Part shown: piece by piece, positions 22,301-28,100 of the stretch | Numbering within the stretch: the first letter of the stretch is position 1 | Layout: the number at the start of each line of letters is the position of its first letter | NCBI GenBank assembly: GCA_006226425.1 | Contig: SBGX01000013.1 | Location: 1 to 64,000, forward strand | Source: Bacteroidota bacterium | GTDB lineage: Bacteria; Bacteroidota; Bacteroidia; Flavobacteriales_D; Crocinitomicaceae | Reading direction: 5' to 3' | DNA: 64,000 nt | Translations under genes and position numbers: made by a program | Notes under the pieces: model-generated | The model's database searches: none | What the model saw: only the letters and a program-made list of their open reading frames with translations | Told to the model about the DNA's origin: nothing

Positions 22301-22451
22301 ACTATTTGTAAACGAGTCAAATAACGAACTTAATTTAAAGTTTGAGTTTGACAGTGTGCTCTTCAAAAGAGCTTCTATGGAACGCTATCTCAAATTCTTC
22401 CACAAGTTCCTCGAGATGATTTCAGAACCGAGTTTAATCAAAGAAGATTAG
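4947..22451 (+). CDS. Giant NRPS, 5 modules plus terminal C domain (5834 aa)
   Basis: Domain order read from core motifs: half-C (residues 1-230), A1 (250-725), PCP1 (Ser769), C2 (HH949), A2, PCP2 (Ser1794), E2 (HH1966), C3 (HH2439), A3, PCP3 (Ser3278), C4 (HH3463), A4, PCP4 (Ser4313), C5 (HH4490), A5, PCP5 (Ser5342), C6 (HH5529), stop. All five A domains keep the TSGS/TTGxPKG loop and the A10 Lys. Only module 2 has an epimerase, and C3 is of the DCL type (SPMQEGLLF) as expected after it. The protein starts with a C domain lacking its N-lobe and active site, so it probably initiates the chain. It ends after a C domain, and the partner A domain is in the next gene 14 bases on. Details are in the module entries. 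The locus seems natural: ORFs on the opposite strand are short shadows. Confidence 0.97.
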   Translation: MDISRYHHKSYQPHFEHWKSIRAAFPEPFLLEFPVALDTKQKTATICLDEQLSSKISGLVNHSEPGVLVIFTSALQALLSSYTGKTEIQLQLPGESGEGDWQEAPFAQSIDGNTSIRELLTQTRQNYQHFLRFIQLPLKLVEGEKLGSQSNVHLSYDALHPVPSEIQAGFLFRIIRRGNCFEIRIKSKNVSISAEQLNALLRHYSKVLEQIIQVELKISELNLLDKNEIAELVQLGTENFPPVSEIDLLTVIQQKVAESPDQIAIQSTQGSLSYAELWTLTRKYAFILRENYGIQEGNKVAILLNRCPEAIAAMLASLYLGAAYVPIDPDYPDERIRFLLEDSQASILISKSPKDYLIPVFDPSSIGEVELPKLALSPVKSSQLAYIIYTSGTTGLPKGCQISRGNLSHYIHWARAYYLNQEAVHFGLFTSLSFDLTVTSIYTTLCNGGCIHLFDESTDLSKVLREACSPGSPIDCLKITPAHLSLLPYLDLEQIHLKKIILGGEALSLDIVKKLQELAPGIEVYNEYGPTETTVGCCVSRIEQGAKLVTIGKPASGYEIYLTDKSSKLVPFGCIGEICIAGKGLGMGYYQRPELNQERFVEHPLIAGQKMYRSGDLGCWDEDGNLHCLGRIDEQLKINGYRIEPQEIEQQILSLNEVQQVLVTPVDSESQERYLASFHIGGNSKEIREALQEKLPAYMIPKEIRAIDSIPFTTHGKVDRNALLRLLKESRPKDSQLPLTGKMEKIWAQVLGKADIRRSDHFFERGGDSLQALKLISLIYREYGLDIQIELLFDYPILEQFENQLLQLNETEINLIPNVSEASHYPLSAEQSRMFALQQLNPESTAYNMPSVLELKGKLDPQQINVVINQLLERHESLRSNVQLIDGNAVQLIRPYVPIELEMIQESEQEISQLMERFCQPFDLAQDLLFRVRVVERTKENHLLLIDMHHIVGDGLSMEILTEEFTKLYAGATLNDLTIQYKDYASWQQDFLKSEQAEKSKDYWLQKLAGEHSGMDLPYDYARPASNDFSGARVECQIDAKTHQQVREFVRKKGATPFMFYLGIYQLLLAKYTGSSEITVGSPVAGRPHPDLESLVGIFINTLVYRQNIDSQKNFQDYFDSVMSGCREAINHQHYPFDQLIKQLDLPRQTDRNPVFDVLFVHQSFRKKEEVWKDLEVNFVSSEYIQAKFDLNLSLSESEEDAFVSLVYRTQLFKEASMKRFLDHYKQLITAVLEAPEQVLEKLSPVSEEELSQLERFNATEQNIPVQSVLNDFLKQVAECPESTALVFGEKEFSYAVLDQISTELSAFLRRQQNLQEEDFIGIKLPSSEWLIISILAIWKASCAYVPIDPEYPEERVRFIQDDSQCRLLIDKEFIDSFQQQQSKAPAEIILPKAEQLAYVIYTSGSTGKPKGVQIEHRQLNNYNYWFKEHYNIDSKDSSLLLSNIAFDGVNTSIFGCLTTGACLHIVSKEQVRDVEKLSTYLQLHQISFLKITPPLLHLVMEDGPSRSRFFENRALRLILIGGEQINEGDVRIIQKGRPEVQLINHYGPTETTIGVLCYELKNWDSKSIIPIGQAISNTEILILDEEQQEVGIGIPGEIYIGGKSLARSYLRREGLTTERFIVHPFKANERLYKSGDIGRWTEDGQILFLGRRDDQVKVRGYRVELGEIRSHLLELKQVRDAWVNLDEKKELLALVSLKEAMEVSEFRQALSTVLPEHMLPHHTIFVEEIPLNAHGKLDRNKLQKIIHEQEHAEQEENPELSPNEQLLMEIWKELLGKTQIGVKQDFFSLGGDSIKAIQLQARLRNKGKRLEIREIFQQGSIRKLAPFLREDTRNFSQESIFGPIRLSPIQQNFLENSEVPEHFNMAVLLEKGSIEPIFLKRAWGKLIEHHDLLRMAYREGESWIQDLTQFKWEIQSFELPAHEEEAFILKQSQELQESFSFDGSPLFRIAHFQGIQHDFLLILCHHLIIDGISWRILLEDFSSLYTQIDKAQKAVLPLKTSSFKDWTETLPELAKEMDWEAEIPYWEQILDKPTSLVESQIGELSEQDSFEQIHFDLDLELSESLLGKCNERYGTEINDLLMTALAKSLARQSNKRTNTICLEGHGREEIAPNLDLSRTIGWFTSTYPLRLNYDENWSIEQLILESRKSLREVPNKGIGFSILKYYSSKSDRTVFDRIHELPIKFNYLGQTGQELKNDDWLFSGMEVGQSIHEKNREKHRIDITGISLPGGLHLNFHFHKGNYSREWVNSLGKEFVKVLSEIASHCLRNPNESIVPLLLHGSPVPAIEKTALTRKFANEQIELLYPLSPMQEGLLFQSILNEQSPEYWEQSIFTLQGPLEPVLLRKAYEMLIARHDILRTRFIYQGLDTPMQVLFKTMSPEIREQDISHLAEDKQSELIQDYLHQEASQQRKFETDALMQLTIFRLGAQKHRIVWSNHHILLDGWCKSILIREFIENYLELEKSSTPKKASVNPYRNYISWLLERNQLAASYYWKNYLANYEQVVKIPFENTQKEGKEASAYYFSCGQEQTKALKKLASEQQTTLNTLIQTIWGVLLQFYNNTQDVVFGQVVSGRPAEIEGIEEMVGLFINTIPIRINTTSQQTFQQLVQQVQQQSIESTAYDYYPLQKIVQEHPMGSDLIRQLYVYENVPTDEQEAPFSAEEIQLTDFEAREETNYDLCLYVVPSEELGFKLAYKTACFEHKHIEQLVAHFKHLIEKVLEQASVSLTELSPLSKKEETAIIKQLTGPQKEYHLDHTVIELFREQVIKTPNKEAIQYGKDVLTYRELEELSNRMAGRLIEFGLNREDIIALHLERSLKLIPVIMACWKSGLAYVPIDPAYPLERKEFMLRDAQAKILLGENIHYLSAQFEGVSLSPEELISDHPIPTLRSGPQHLAYVIYTSGSTGQPKGVAIEHGALSSFLQWAGNEFATDDFDTVLAATSYSFDLSLFEFFHPLTTGKKVQLLDSPLSLADAIQQDGSFLLNTVPSVMQELLEQRISLRSIKAINLAGEPISLKIKEILLKQRKLLRNLYGPSEDTTYSTIHSVCEIDGRQLIGLPIDNSFALLLNDHGQVLSPGCIGELHLGGEQLARHYLHREELSQERFIENPRNPEQRIYKTGDLAMLNDQGILEFMGRKDDQIKLRGLRIELSEIQTVLERLREIEQCIVVLHQDESEQQLVAYYRSEEEQDAAKLKQFLADQLPESYLPAFFIHLSGFPLTPNGKVDKKRLPSPTRTSGNSFEAPRGVIETRLAEIWKKVLKVERVGRNNHFFELGGHSLKLLSLLGYIEQEFTTGIPLKELFGHPVLHQQAALTQKYGGNKHRIPRLPEAKHYPLSPAQNRLWLLDQVQGSSEMYHISSWYHLEETLDYELLKQSIHLLSMRQESLRTSFRMKEGTPVQYIEEELAIDLPLEELEKNESLEHRMLKLEEQYVHPAFDLSQGPLWRICLLREHDRSFYLLIVMHHIISDGWSMNVARDELTQIYQHLKSGKTVELPALEIQYRDYAGWQTEQHQSENFREHQSYWIQQLGPNPEEFRFPTDFSDTTSMEGSSYHFSIDGELQQQLEGFIRQHELSLFMLLLGCFQLSLARMSGKSEVLVGSPVAGRKQPEVKDLIGFFLNTVIFKANINREESLEKFFSQLQQSVLNAMEHQDYPFEALIDDLELQRTPGEFPFTSVFFNLLNQNEEKRQINFSDSIQQHDRALKFDLNLYASEQENGIAFQLEFRRHRFREESIRFLTETFRNILKIVVSTPEVTIGELPAFYLEGKKEKEETRKETAPNLVSAFQETLARFPNAPAIRYQTNQLSYQELDLYSNAVALELTKYGKEYQRIGIYLNQNHLIAPAILGILKAGLSYVPLDPEAPRDRIQFMLEDAGINVLISETSHPLPKEIKDVQELFIDEIKSCEQTIKTHIEPKQEAYLLYTSGSTGEPKGVVQTHQNLLYFIRHYIEFCQIDEHDRLSGFTNLTYDSFHKDFFGALLSGAQYFPISLRKELPPSQISDWIAAHQISIVHLTPSVFRIWAAANEGKPLASSLRIIKTTGEATSRNDFEEFKAMTSDHCQFICSYGSTEHSLVAIQAYDHSSIISHHLVSPGKPLYEVEVHVLDSHQKILGDLQFGEIYIESPYLSPGYHHREQENDRHFIQIEGKKLFRSGDLGRINAFGELEITGRQDGQLKINGIRFHVSELENKVVQLPGIDSCVVVADKNHEIQLALYYTGKTTLDPKEIREYLRSFFPENLLPSFYIQLDELPQNLHGKTDRSKLPKPENQHRIEQENYVAPENETEEIICTLWEEILQISPIGVKHSLLDLGVNSLRAMKFVARLESQHQLSLPLSALFRFPTIRELANEVQQKVSKEIKVYAPQASYPVTEAQQRIHVLQELEPSSCHYNLPMSFVLNGQLRLSDLKKAVAKLVEKHAVFRTNFERLDGELRQHVSENSAIEIEYLEDNEKDLFLCKQEFVRPFDLKQGHLLRIRVHRLNEERHLLLIDTHHIICDGISMQLLIRDLLLFYQGKSSPTTPIQFTDYALWLQEEESQFRIKQQEAYWLKQLDGELENLQLPYDRERPELQSFEGKRLERELSQKQYAAIQSFAQKQQMTPFMVLLSCFKLVLHKYSGNQDLRVGTPIAGRNQDESSELIGMFVNTLIIRSQMDPSVSFDQFCQELRKNCVEAFEHPLVPYEKLLDELKVQRDLSRNPLFDVMFVLQSLSDQQAESMDHGLKIEGIEENFDTSKFDLSLLVFEQEQGYRYQLEYATALFDEITMIRFCDCFDEVLDQLEYLESSAIHAISILPTEQKEMLLSLGKGPEISYPELDPVSLFQKCVTEYPDKIAVQSNDTSLTYQELHTRSNGLANILLERQVDRCAILMPKTPDLLVSMVASLKAGACFVLIDPELPHERISFQLKDAEVDLLLSDHDPKISSCPLYQLNPATYSNLDELTVSDKDNDAYILYTSGSTGQPKGVRISRESLGEKIQSVTSWYRWTEQVNSIGTTSISFDVFILEVFSAILNGGSIYLPDNEDRMDFPLLLKNIRNFNVQVLQGTNSYFKQLLWNTTMSDCLESPLEHLIIGGESLEGGVLKQLKERFPGAAVHNHYGPTETTIDAIVYSNLQDFGENIIGKPLPNVEVLILDEAGELVPRGSQGEICLAGISLSPGYLNRDEENKRAFPQHPFQSSKRIYRTGDLGSWNNQGLIRFLGRKDEQVKIRGYRVELNEIRQQILTESDFQDLVVINQQGSSGDQELHAYLLGPSTPDLTSLLSALRKKLPKYMIPGKWFLVDQIPLNRNGKVDRHQLIEQGVAIDNVNSNDEKEVLSEIEDKIRKVWMEVLELQNISRTDHFFDIGGHSLKATQIVSRLRELFKKEISLRDFFLNPDIQSLAAIVENQEQESFQSIPRIPEAENYPLSYPQKRLWMINELMEENRHVYNMYHAVTLSGKLNSEALQKAFQRLMERHESLRTYFKAPDGEPRQYIASEVDFPMEERDFSAEANPEDTIREACLEMANEAFDLEQAPLLKGLLAKKSDQEHILFLSMHHIVSDGWSMELMFREMSQFYAWESRGLSLDLNPLKIQYRDFSAYQQNQTLERDEAYWLKQLEGDLELIKLPYDFMKNKGMQSVGDQVEIQIDEQLTNALKLVAKTYQTSLSNVVFTVFNILLHQLSGQKDLIVGMTIANRNHPDIEKLIGFFVNSLVIRTVLDEDSAFADILEQVKQSTLDAFEHQNYPYDLLVEKLQPERFSDRQALVNVTYSFQNLSDLSLEEKMPNNSEVNSDIELRNFSLGQSNQTTKYDLLLFVNESNNELNLKFEFDSVLFKRASMERYLKFFHKFLEMISEPSLIKED
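7410..11790 (+). other. NRPS module 2: C - A (Asp-like) - PCP - E
   Basis: C2 begins YPLSAEQSRMF and has MHHIVGDG (HH at nt 7791-7796), an LCL-type domain consistent with an L-Asn donor. The A2 specificity residues read D-G-T-K-L-G-H-I-G-K. K278, H322, I330 and G331 match the Asp code DLTKVGHIGK, while Gly replaces Leu at 236, so Asp is likely but not exact. PCP2 is LGGDS (Ser1794). The last domain is an epimerase: HHLIIDGISWRIL, GHGREE, RTIGWFT and FNYLGQ. Together these predict a D-Asp (or close relative) at position 2. Confidence 0.8.
11850..14890 (+). other. NRPS module 3: DCL-type C - A (Ala) - PCP
   Basis: C3 starts YPLSPMQEGLLFQS and has NHHILLDGWC, both typical of DCL condensation domains that accept a D-configured donor. 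This fits the epimerase just upstream. The A3 specificity residues read D-L-F-N-N-A-L-T-Y-K, which as I recall the published tables is a standard Ala code. The flanking NLYGPSEDTTYST is also characteristic of that group. PCP3 has LGGHS (Ser3278, nt 14778-14780), consistent with a non-epimerized carrier. Confidence 0.82.
14925..18000 (+). other. NRPS module 4: LCL-type C - A (unknown) - PCP
   Basis: C4 has YPLSPAQNRLWLL and MHHIISDGWSM, an LCL-type domain. A4 keeps TSGSTGEPKG, FRSGDLG and HGKTDRSKL, so it should be active. Its A4 core reads YDSFHKDFF in place of the usual FDxSVWE, and its A5 core is SYGSTEHS rather than xYGPTET. The specificity residues read D-S-K-H-K-T-S-L-V-K, which I cannot match to any code I know. 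Two lysines and a histidine in the pocket might favour an acidic substrate (speculative). PCP4 has the variant LGVNS with Ser4313 (nt 17883-17885). Confidence 0.75.
18030..21090 (+). other. NRPS module 5: LCL-type C - A (unassigned) - PCP
   Basis: C5 has THHIICDGIS (HH4490) and is LCL-like. A5 has the canonical cores YTSGSTGQPKG, HYGPTETT, YRTGDLG and NGKVDRHQL. The specificity residues read D-V-L-Q-I-G-H-I-D-K. I do not recognise this code; the I-D ending is shared with some Orn, Arg and Glu codes, but Leu239 and Gln278 are not. PCP5 has IGGHS (Ser5342, nt 20970-20972). Confidence 0.75.
21125..22451 (+). other. Terminal C domain (C6) of the giant NRPS
   Basis: This complete LCL-type condensation domain (YPLSYPQKRLWMI, MHHIVSDGWSM with HH5529 at nt 21531) is followed by only a few residues before the stop. 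Its cognate A domain opens the next gene. The break falls at the start of the C-A linker, and that linker is found at the N-terminus of the next protein. It should join the module 5 peptide to the (methyl)Thr loaded on PCP6, in trans. Confidence 0.88.
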
Positions 22452-22465
22452 AAACAAAAAGCCTC

Positions 22466-25160
22466 ATGAAACTAAAAGATTTCAATTTACTGGACGACGA
22501 AAACGATCAGAACGAGTTGTTACAACTATTGGATCAATTCAACAATACGTCAGCGCAATTTCCCTCCAAAAGCATTGTTACTCTTTGGCAAGAGCAGGTA
22601 CAGCAAAACCCCGATCGAACAGCCCTGGTATTTCGGGAAAAAGGATACAGCTACGGAGAAATTGAACAGCATTCCAACCGACTGGCAAATCTGCTCATCA
22701 AAGAAGGAATTGAAAGGAATGAATTGATTGCACTTTTGTTTGAACCCTCTGTGGAAATGATCACTTCCATACTCGGAGTCATTAAGGCTGGAGCGGCTTA
22801 TCTCCCCCTCGATCCAAAAAATCCCAGCGAGCGATTACTCTTTGCACTAAACGACAGTGAGGCACGCATTCTGATCGGGCAAAAGCGTTTCACCAAACAG
22901 ATGAATCGTTTGCAATGGGAAGCGTATACAGTCAAAGGAATCATCTGCACCGATAGTCAGAACTTCCTCCAGGAATCTGAAAGTCAAAATGAGTTGATGA
23001 AGACGGAGCTTTGGGATTATATCAGTGAAAAATCACACGATGACATCTCTGGTGGAGGCTGGTTCTCCAGTTATACGGGAGAAGATATTCCACGAGCTGA
23101 AATGGACGAATATGCGTCCAACATCCAACAAAAGCTTCATCCTTACTTGAAAAAGGATAGCCGGGTACTTGAGATTGGTTGTTCTTTCGGAATTAGCCTC
23201 TTTCAATTCGCTGATCAGGTTAATTTTTATATGGGAACTGATCTTTCCGGTGTAGCCATCGACCATTGCAGGAAGTTAGTATCTCAAAAAGGGCTCGATA
23301 ACGTACAATTACAAAATTTAGCGGCTCATGAAATAGATCAGTTACAAGAAGGTAATTACGATGTAATTATCATGAACAGCGTCATTCAGCTTTTTCACGG
23401 ACACAACTATTTCCGGGATGTCCTCCGAAAGTGTCTAAGCTTAATGAGTGATCAGGGAGTCCTTTTCCTGGGAGATTTACAAGATTTAGACAAGAAAGCA
23501 GAGTTAATCCAATCCCTTAAAGACTTTGAACTAGAAAACATTGGGAAAGGCTACCAAACCAAGACGGACTGGTCGCACGAACTTTTCCTATCCAGGGATT
23601 TTATTGAAGATCTGCTCCTTGAATTCCCTGAAATTTCTACCTGTTCACATTCAGAAAAGATCCATACGCTCAAGAACGAACTCACTGAGTTTCGCTTCGA
23701 TAGCTTGCTCAAAATTGACAAGAATGCATCGAAAAAAGAGAACCATACAGCGCACAAATGGCAGCGTGACCTTCGGCATATTCAAGAAAGCACTGATCAG
23801 GCTCCAGATGTCCGGATAGAAGCTGATGATTTGCTCTATGTCATTTACACTTCAGGCTCCACAGGACTCCCAAAGGGTTGTTTGATCAGCCATCAAAATG
23901 TCGTTCGACTGCTTTTCAATGATCGACTCGATTTTGACTTTAGCGAGAAAGACACCTGGATCATGGCTCACTCCTACTTTTTCGACTTTTCGGTATGGGA
24001 AATGTATGGAGCCCTCCTGTATGGGGGAAAACTTGTACTTCCGACAAGAGAGGAAGTCCGGGATCTTGGGCGCTTGTTAGAGCTCGTTCGAAAGCATCGG
24101 GTGAGCGTTTTAAATCAAACCCCACTCTCCTTCCAGGCCTTCATTACCCACGAACTGGAGCAAACGGACAGGGCACTTGCAGAACATCTCAGATACGTGA
24201 TTTTCGGTGGAGATAAACTGGAACCAGAAAAATTACTTTCGTGGAAAGATAAATACCCGCTCGATGAAATTGCCCTCATCAACATGTATGGAATTACAGA
24301 AACCACAGTTCATGTCACCTACCATGCATTGAGTGAAACTGATTTTGAATCGCGTGGAATGAGTCCGATCGGAAGACCGCTCCCAGAAACAAAAATATAC
24401 GTCCTCAACGAGCAACAACAAGTGCAACCTATCGGAATTCCCGGGGAAATGTACATTGGTGGAAGTGGTGTCTGCAAGGGCTACCTGAATCGACCTGAGC
24501 TCAATCAGGAACGCTTTATAGTGAGTCCATTTGATCCCAGTGAACGACTATATAGAACTGGTGATTTGGCTCGATGGAATGAAAACGGAACCCTGGATTA
24601 CCTCGGACGGATCGATTTCCAGGTGAAGATCAGAGGCTATCGGATTGAATTGGGAGAAGTGCAAAATCGATTAAACGAACACCCTTCTGTACAGGAATGC
24701 GTAGTCATTGCCAAAGAAAAACAGGAGAGCAAGCAATTGGTCGCTTACTATGTTTCAGAAACAGCGCTGGAAACAGAAGAATTGCGGCTCTTTATGTCGC
24801 TCAAGCTTCCTGAGTACATGATTCCGGCCTTTTTCATGAAGATTGATGAAATTCCACTTACCAGCAACGGAAAACTGAATAAAAAAGCGCTTCCTGATCC
24901 ATGGTCCAGTTTGTTTGGAGAAGAACAACATTTTGTGGAAGCAAGCAATGAATCCGAAGCCATTTTGGTGGAGCTCTGGTCTCAAATCCTCGGAATGGAC
25001 CGAGTGAGCACCGAAGCTAATTTCTTCCATTTGGGAGGTGATTCCCTGAAAGCAATCCGACTGGTAGTTGAAATCAATAAACGATTCCAATCTGCTATCA
25101 AGGTAGCTGATGTCTTCAAATATCAACACCTGAAAGAACAGGCCAAACTCCTCCATGATT
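22466..25160 (+). other. NRPS module 6: A (Thr) interrupted by methyltransferase - PCP
   Basis: The A domain has its A1-A2 region (VIKAGAAYLPLDP), then about 270 foreign residues, and then the A3 loop (YTSGSTGLPKG) near nt 23845. The insert is a class I SAM methyltransferase with motif I VLEIGCSFG at residues 234-242, a central NYDVIIMNSV strand, and the NELTEFRFD ending seen in NRPS methyltransferases. The specificity residues read D-F-W-N-I-G-M-V-H-K, an exact match to the known Thr code. Methyltransferases inserted between A2 and A3, such as TioN, have been linked to side-chain methylation, so O-methyl-Thr is a reasonable guess; N-methylation is not excluded. PCP6 is LGGDS (Ser860, nt 25043-25045). 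Confidence 0.87.
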
Positions 25161-28100
25161 CTGAGGCCGGAGACAATCGGGAGTATCTTCAGGGAAAGCA
25201 TCGAATAGCGGAAATTAAACGCTACATTGAAGAGAACAATTCCCTGGATCTTCCTGAAAGCTATGAGGATATCTACCCCCTGAGCTCCATTGAGAAGGGC
25301 ATGATCTTTTCTTCGCAACTCCGACCGGAAGAAGCCGTGTATTACGACCAGTTCACTTATCATTTGCATATCAATAGTGAAGAGGTTTTCAGACAGGCAT
25401 TTCGATTGATGGTACAAAAGCATGAGAATATGCGAGCAGCATTCTACATGAGTACTTTTCTGGAACCCGTCAAAGTCATTCTATCGGAAACTTCCTTACC
25501 CATTTCTTTTGAAGATCTAAGCAAGTTATCTCCTGCAGATCAACAGAAAAAAATCAATCGGTACCTAGAAAAAGATGCCTCTGAGCGCTACCGTTTTGAG
25601 GGAGATCTCCTCTGGAAAGTAAAGGCCTTTCGCCTGAAAGCGGAGCATACCTATGTGGTATGGAGCGTACACCACTCTATCCTGGACGGATGGAGCGAAA
25701 GTTCTTTTGTCACAGAATTCGCGAACCTCTGTGCTCGACAAGATCTGTTAGAGATTCGGGAAATCCCCAAACTCAAATCTTCCTATCAGGACTATACAGC
25801 ACTCCAATTGGGCAGACAAGCCTCAGGAGAGGCCGAAGCGTATTGGAAAAGCCTCCTCGCTGATTATGAAAGAAACAAGCTTCCATACAATCTCAGTGGG
25901 ACCAGAATCAGTGAAGAGCTGGGAATGAAACGCATCGGACGGGGATTGTCTGACACACTTTCCAGCAAGGCAAATGAGCTGGTTGATCAAATGCTGATCA
26001 GTCATAAAGCCTTACATCTTTCGGTCTATGCCTTCATTATGCACATTCTCAGTGGAGAGCAACGAGTTGTCGCTGGTTGCGTTTCCAACGATCGACCGGA
26101 AATAGAAGACGGGGATCAAATCCTGGGATGTTTTCTAAATACACTCCCCTTTTCCGTTGATTTCAGACAGATATCAAGTGTCCGTGATCTGATTCTACAG
26201 ATGAACACATATCTCAGTGAAGCCAAACAACATGAGCTTTATTTGTTGGATGTCGCACGAAGCATTGGAGAGAAATCTTCCAGTGGTAATCCTTTGTTTG
26301 ACTGCATCTTTAATTTCACTGATTTTCATATTCTGGAAGACATTGAAGAACAAAATGAACAACTTTCCAGAGCATCCCTGAGCCAAATGGACTGGGAACT
26401 CCGTCAAAATAACCTGATGACCAATACCCTCTTCGATGTGGAACTTGATCGAACCGGAGGGAGATTAAATCTCGGGATTAAATATGCAAAAGCTTATTTC
26501 ACTGAAAAACAGATTCAGAATGCGATCCGGCTCTATGAACTCATTCTCGATCAGTTTTGTGAGCATCTTGACCTTCAACTGCTTCAATTAGAGCTTCAGA
26601 GTCCGGCCGAGAAGCATTTTTTCGAAAATGAATTCAATGCTACAGAAAGGGAAACATCCAAAGAAGCATTAATTCACTCAGCCTTTGAAGAACAGGCTCG
26701 TAGATTTCCAGAAAGAATCGCCCTCATTCAAAATGGACACGAATTAAATTATGGAGAGCTGGATGAACGGGCAAATCACTTAGCACTGCAACTCAAAGAA
26801 TATGGGGTTGAAAGTGGACAAAAAGTAGCGATTCAGGCCCCCAGAAATTTTGATTTGATCATCGCTTTGATAGCTATTTTGAAGGCTGGAGCTTCTTATG
26901 TCCCTATTGATCCTGCTTATCCCGCAGAGCGCAAAAAGTATATCCTTGAAAATTCAGCGGCACAAACCCTAATCAATCTTTGTCCTGAAAAACTAAATCT
27001 CGGTGATGACCAGTGCCTTGAAATCATGCTTCAAGACAAGGACCTGATCCATCAGAGTAAGGAGAAACCAGCCATTCAGGTAGGAACGGAAGAACTTGCT
27101 TACACGATTTACACCTCGGGATCTACTGGAAGACCGAAAGGAGTGATGATCTCTCACGAAGCTGCTGTTAACCTATTCCGCTGGGTCAACGAATGCTTTG
27201 AGGTTAATTCAGATGACCGACTTCTATTCATCACTTCCGTTTGTTTCGACCTTTCCGTTTACGATATTTTTGGGATCTTGAGCTCAGGGGCCGCGTTGGT
27301 GATTGCCACGGAAGACCAGATTAGGGAGCCTAAAACCCTGATCCGACTCATGCAAGATGAAAAGATTAGCTTCTGGGATGCCGTTCCAAGTACGATGAAC
27401 TACCTCGTCGATATGATTGAAATTTTAGAGCCCAATTTCATTCAGGAAGAACTTCGACTTGTATTCATGAGTGGAGACTGGATTCCGGTTCAGCTTCCGG
27501 AAAAAATCAATCGTTTTTTCCCGAATGCTGAAAACATCAGCCTGGGAGGAGCTACTGAAGGGACTATTTGGTCCAATTATTACAAAATCCCAAAGGATCA
27601 TGGACATCAAATTAGTATCCCCTACGGAAAACCTATCGACAACAATCGCTTCTACGTCCTGAACGAAGGACAAAAAATTGTTCCATTGGGTGTTCCTGGA
27701 GAACTTTACATTGGAGGACTTGGGGTAGCCATGGGCTATGCCAATGATCCTGAAAAAACGGCTGCCGCCTTTTTCAAAGATCCTTTTAGTGAAAAAGCAG
27801 GGGCCCGAATGTATAAAACAGGTGATCTCGGGCGAATTCGAGAGGACGGACAAATGGAATTCCTCGGGAGAAAAGACTCACAGGTCAAAATTCGAGGATA
27901 CCGTGTCGAATTGGGTGAGGTAGAGAATCAAATTCAGGAGTTACAGGAGGTCAATCGTGCAGTGGTTATCGCTAGAGAAACGGAAAAACGCAATAAAGAA
28001 CTGATTGCTTATATCGTTTGGGAGAAAGAAGCATCCAATCTGGATGAATTTAGAGGAAGACTGCGAAAAAAGCTCCCTGACTATATGATTCCGGCGCATT

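Noticed and set aside
22990-23790. Methyltransferase stretch as a separate gene or misassembly
   Set aside because: The frame is continuous through the A domain on both sides, and A2 to A3 insertions are a known arrangement.
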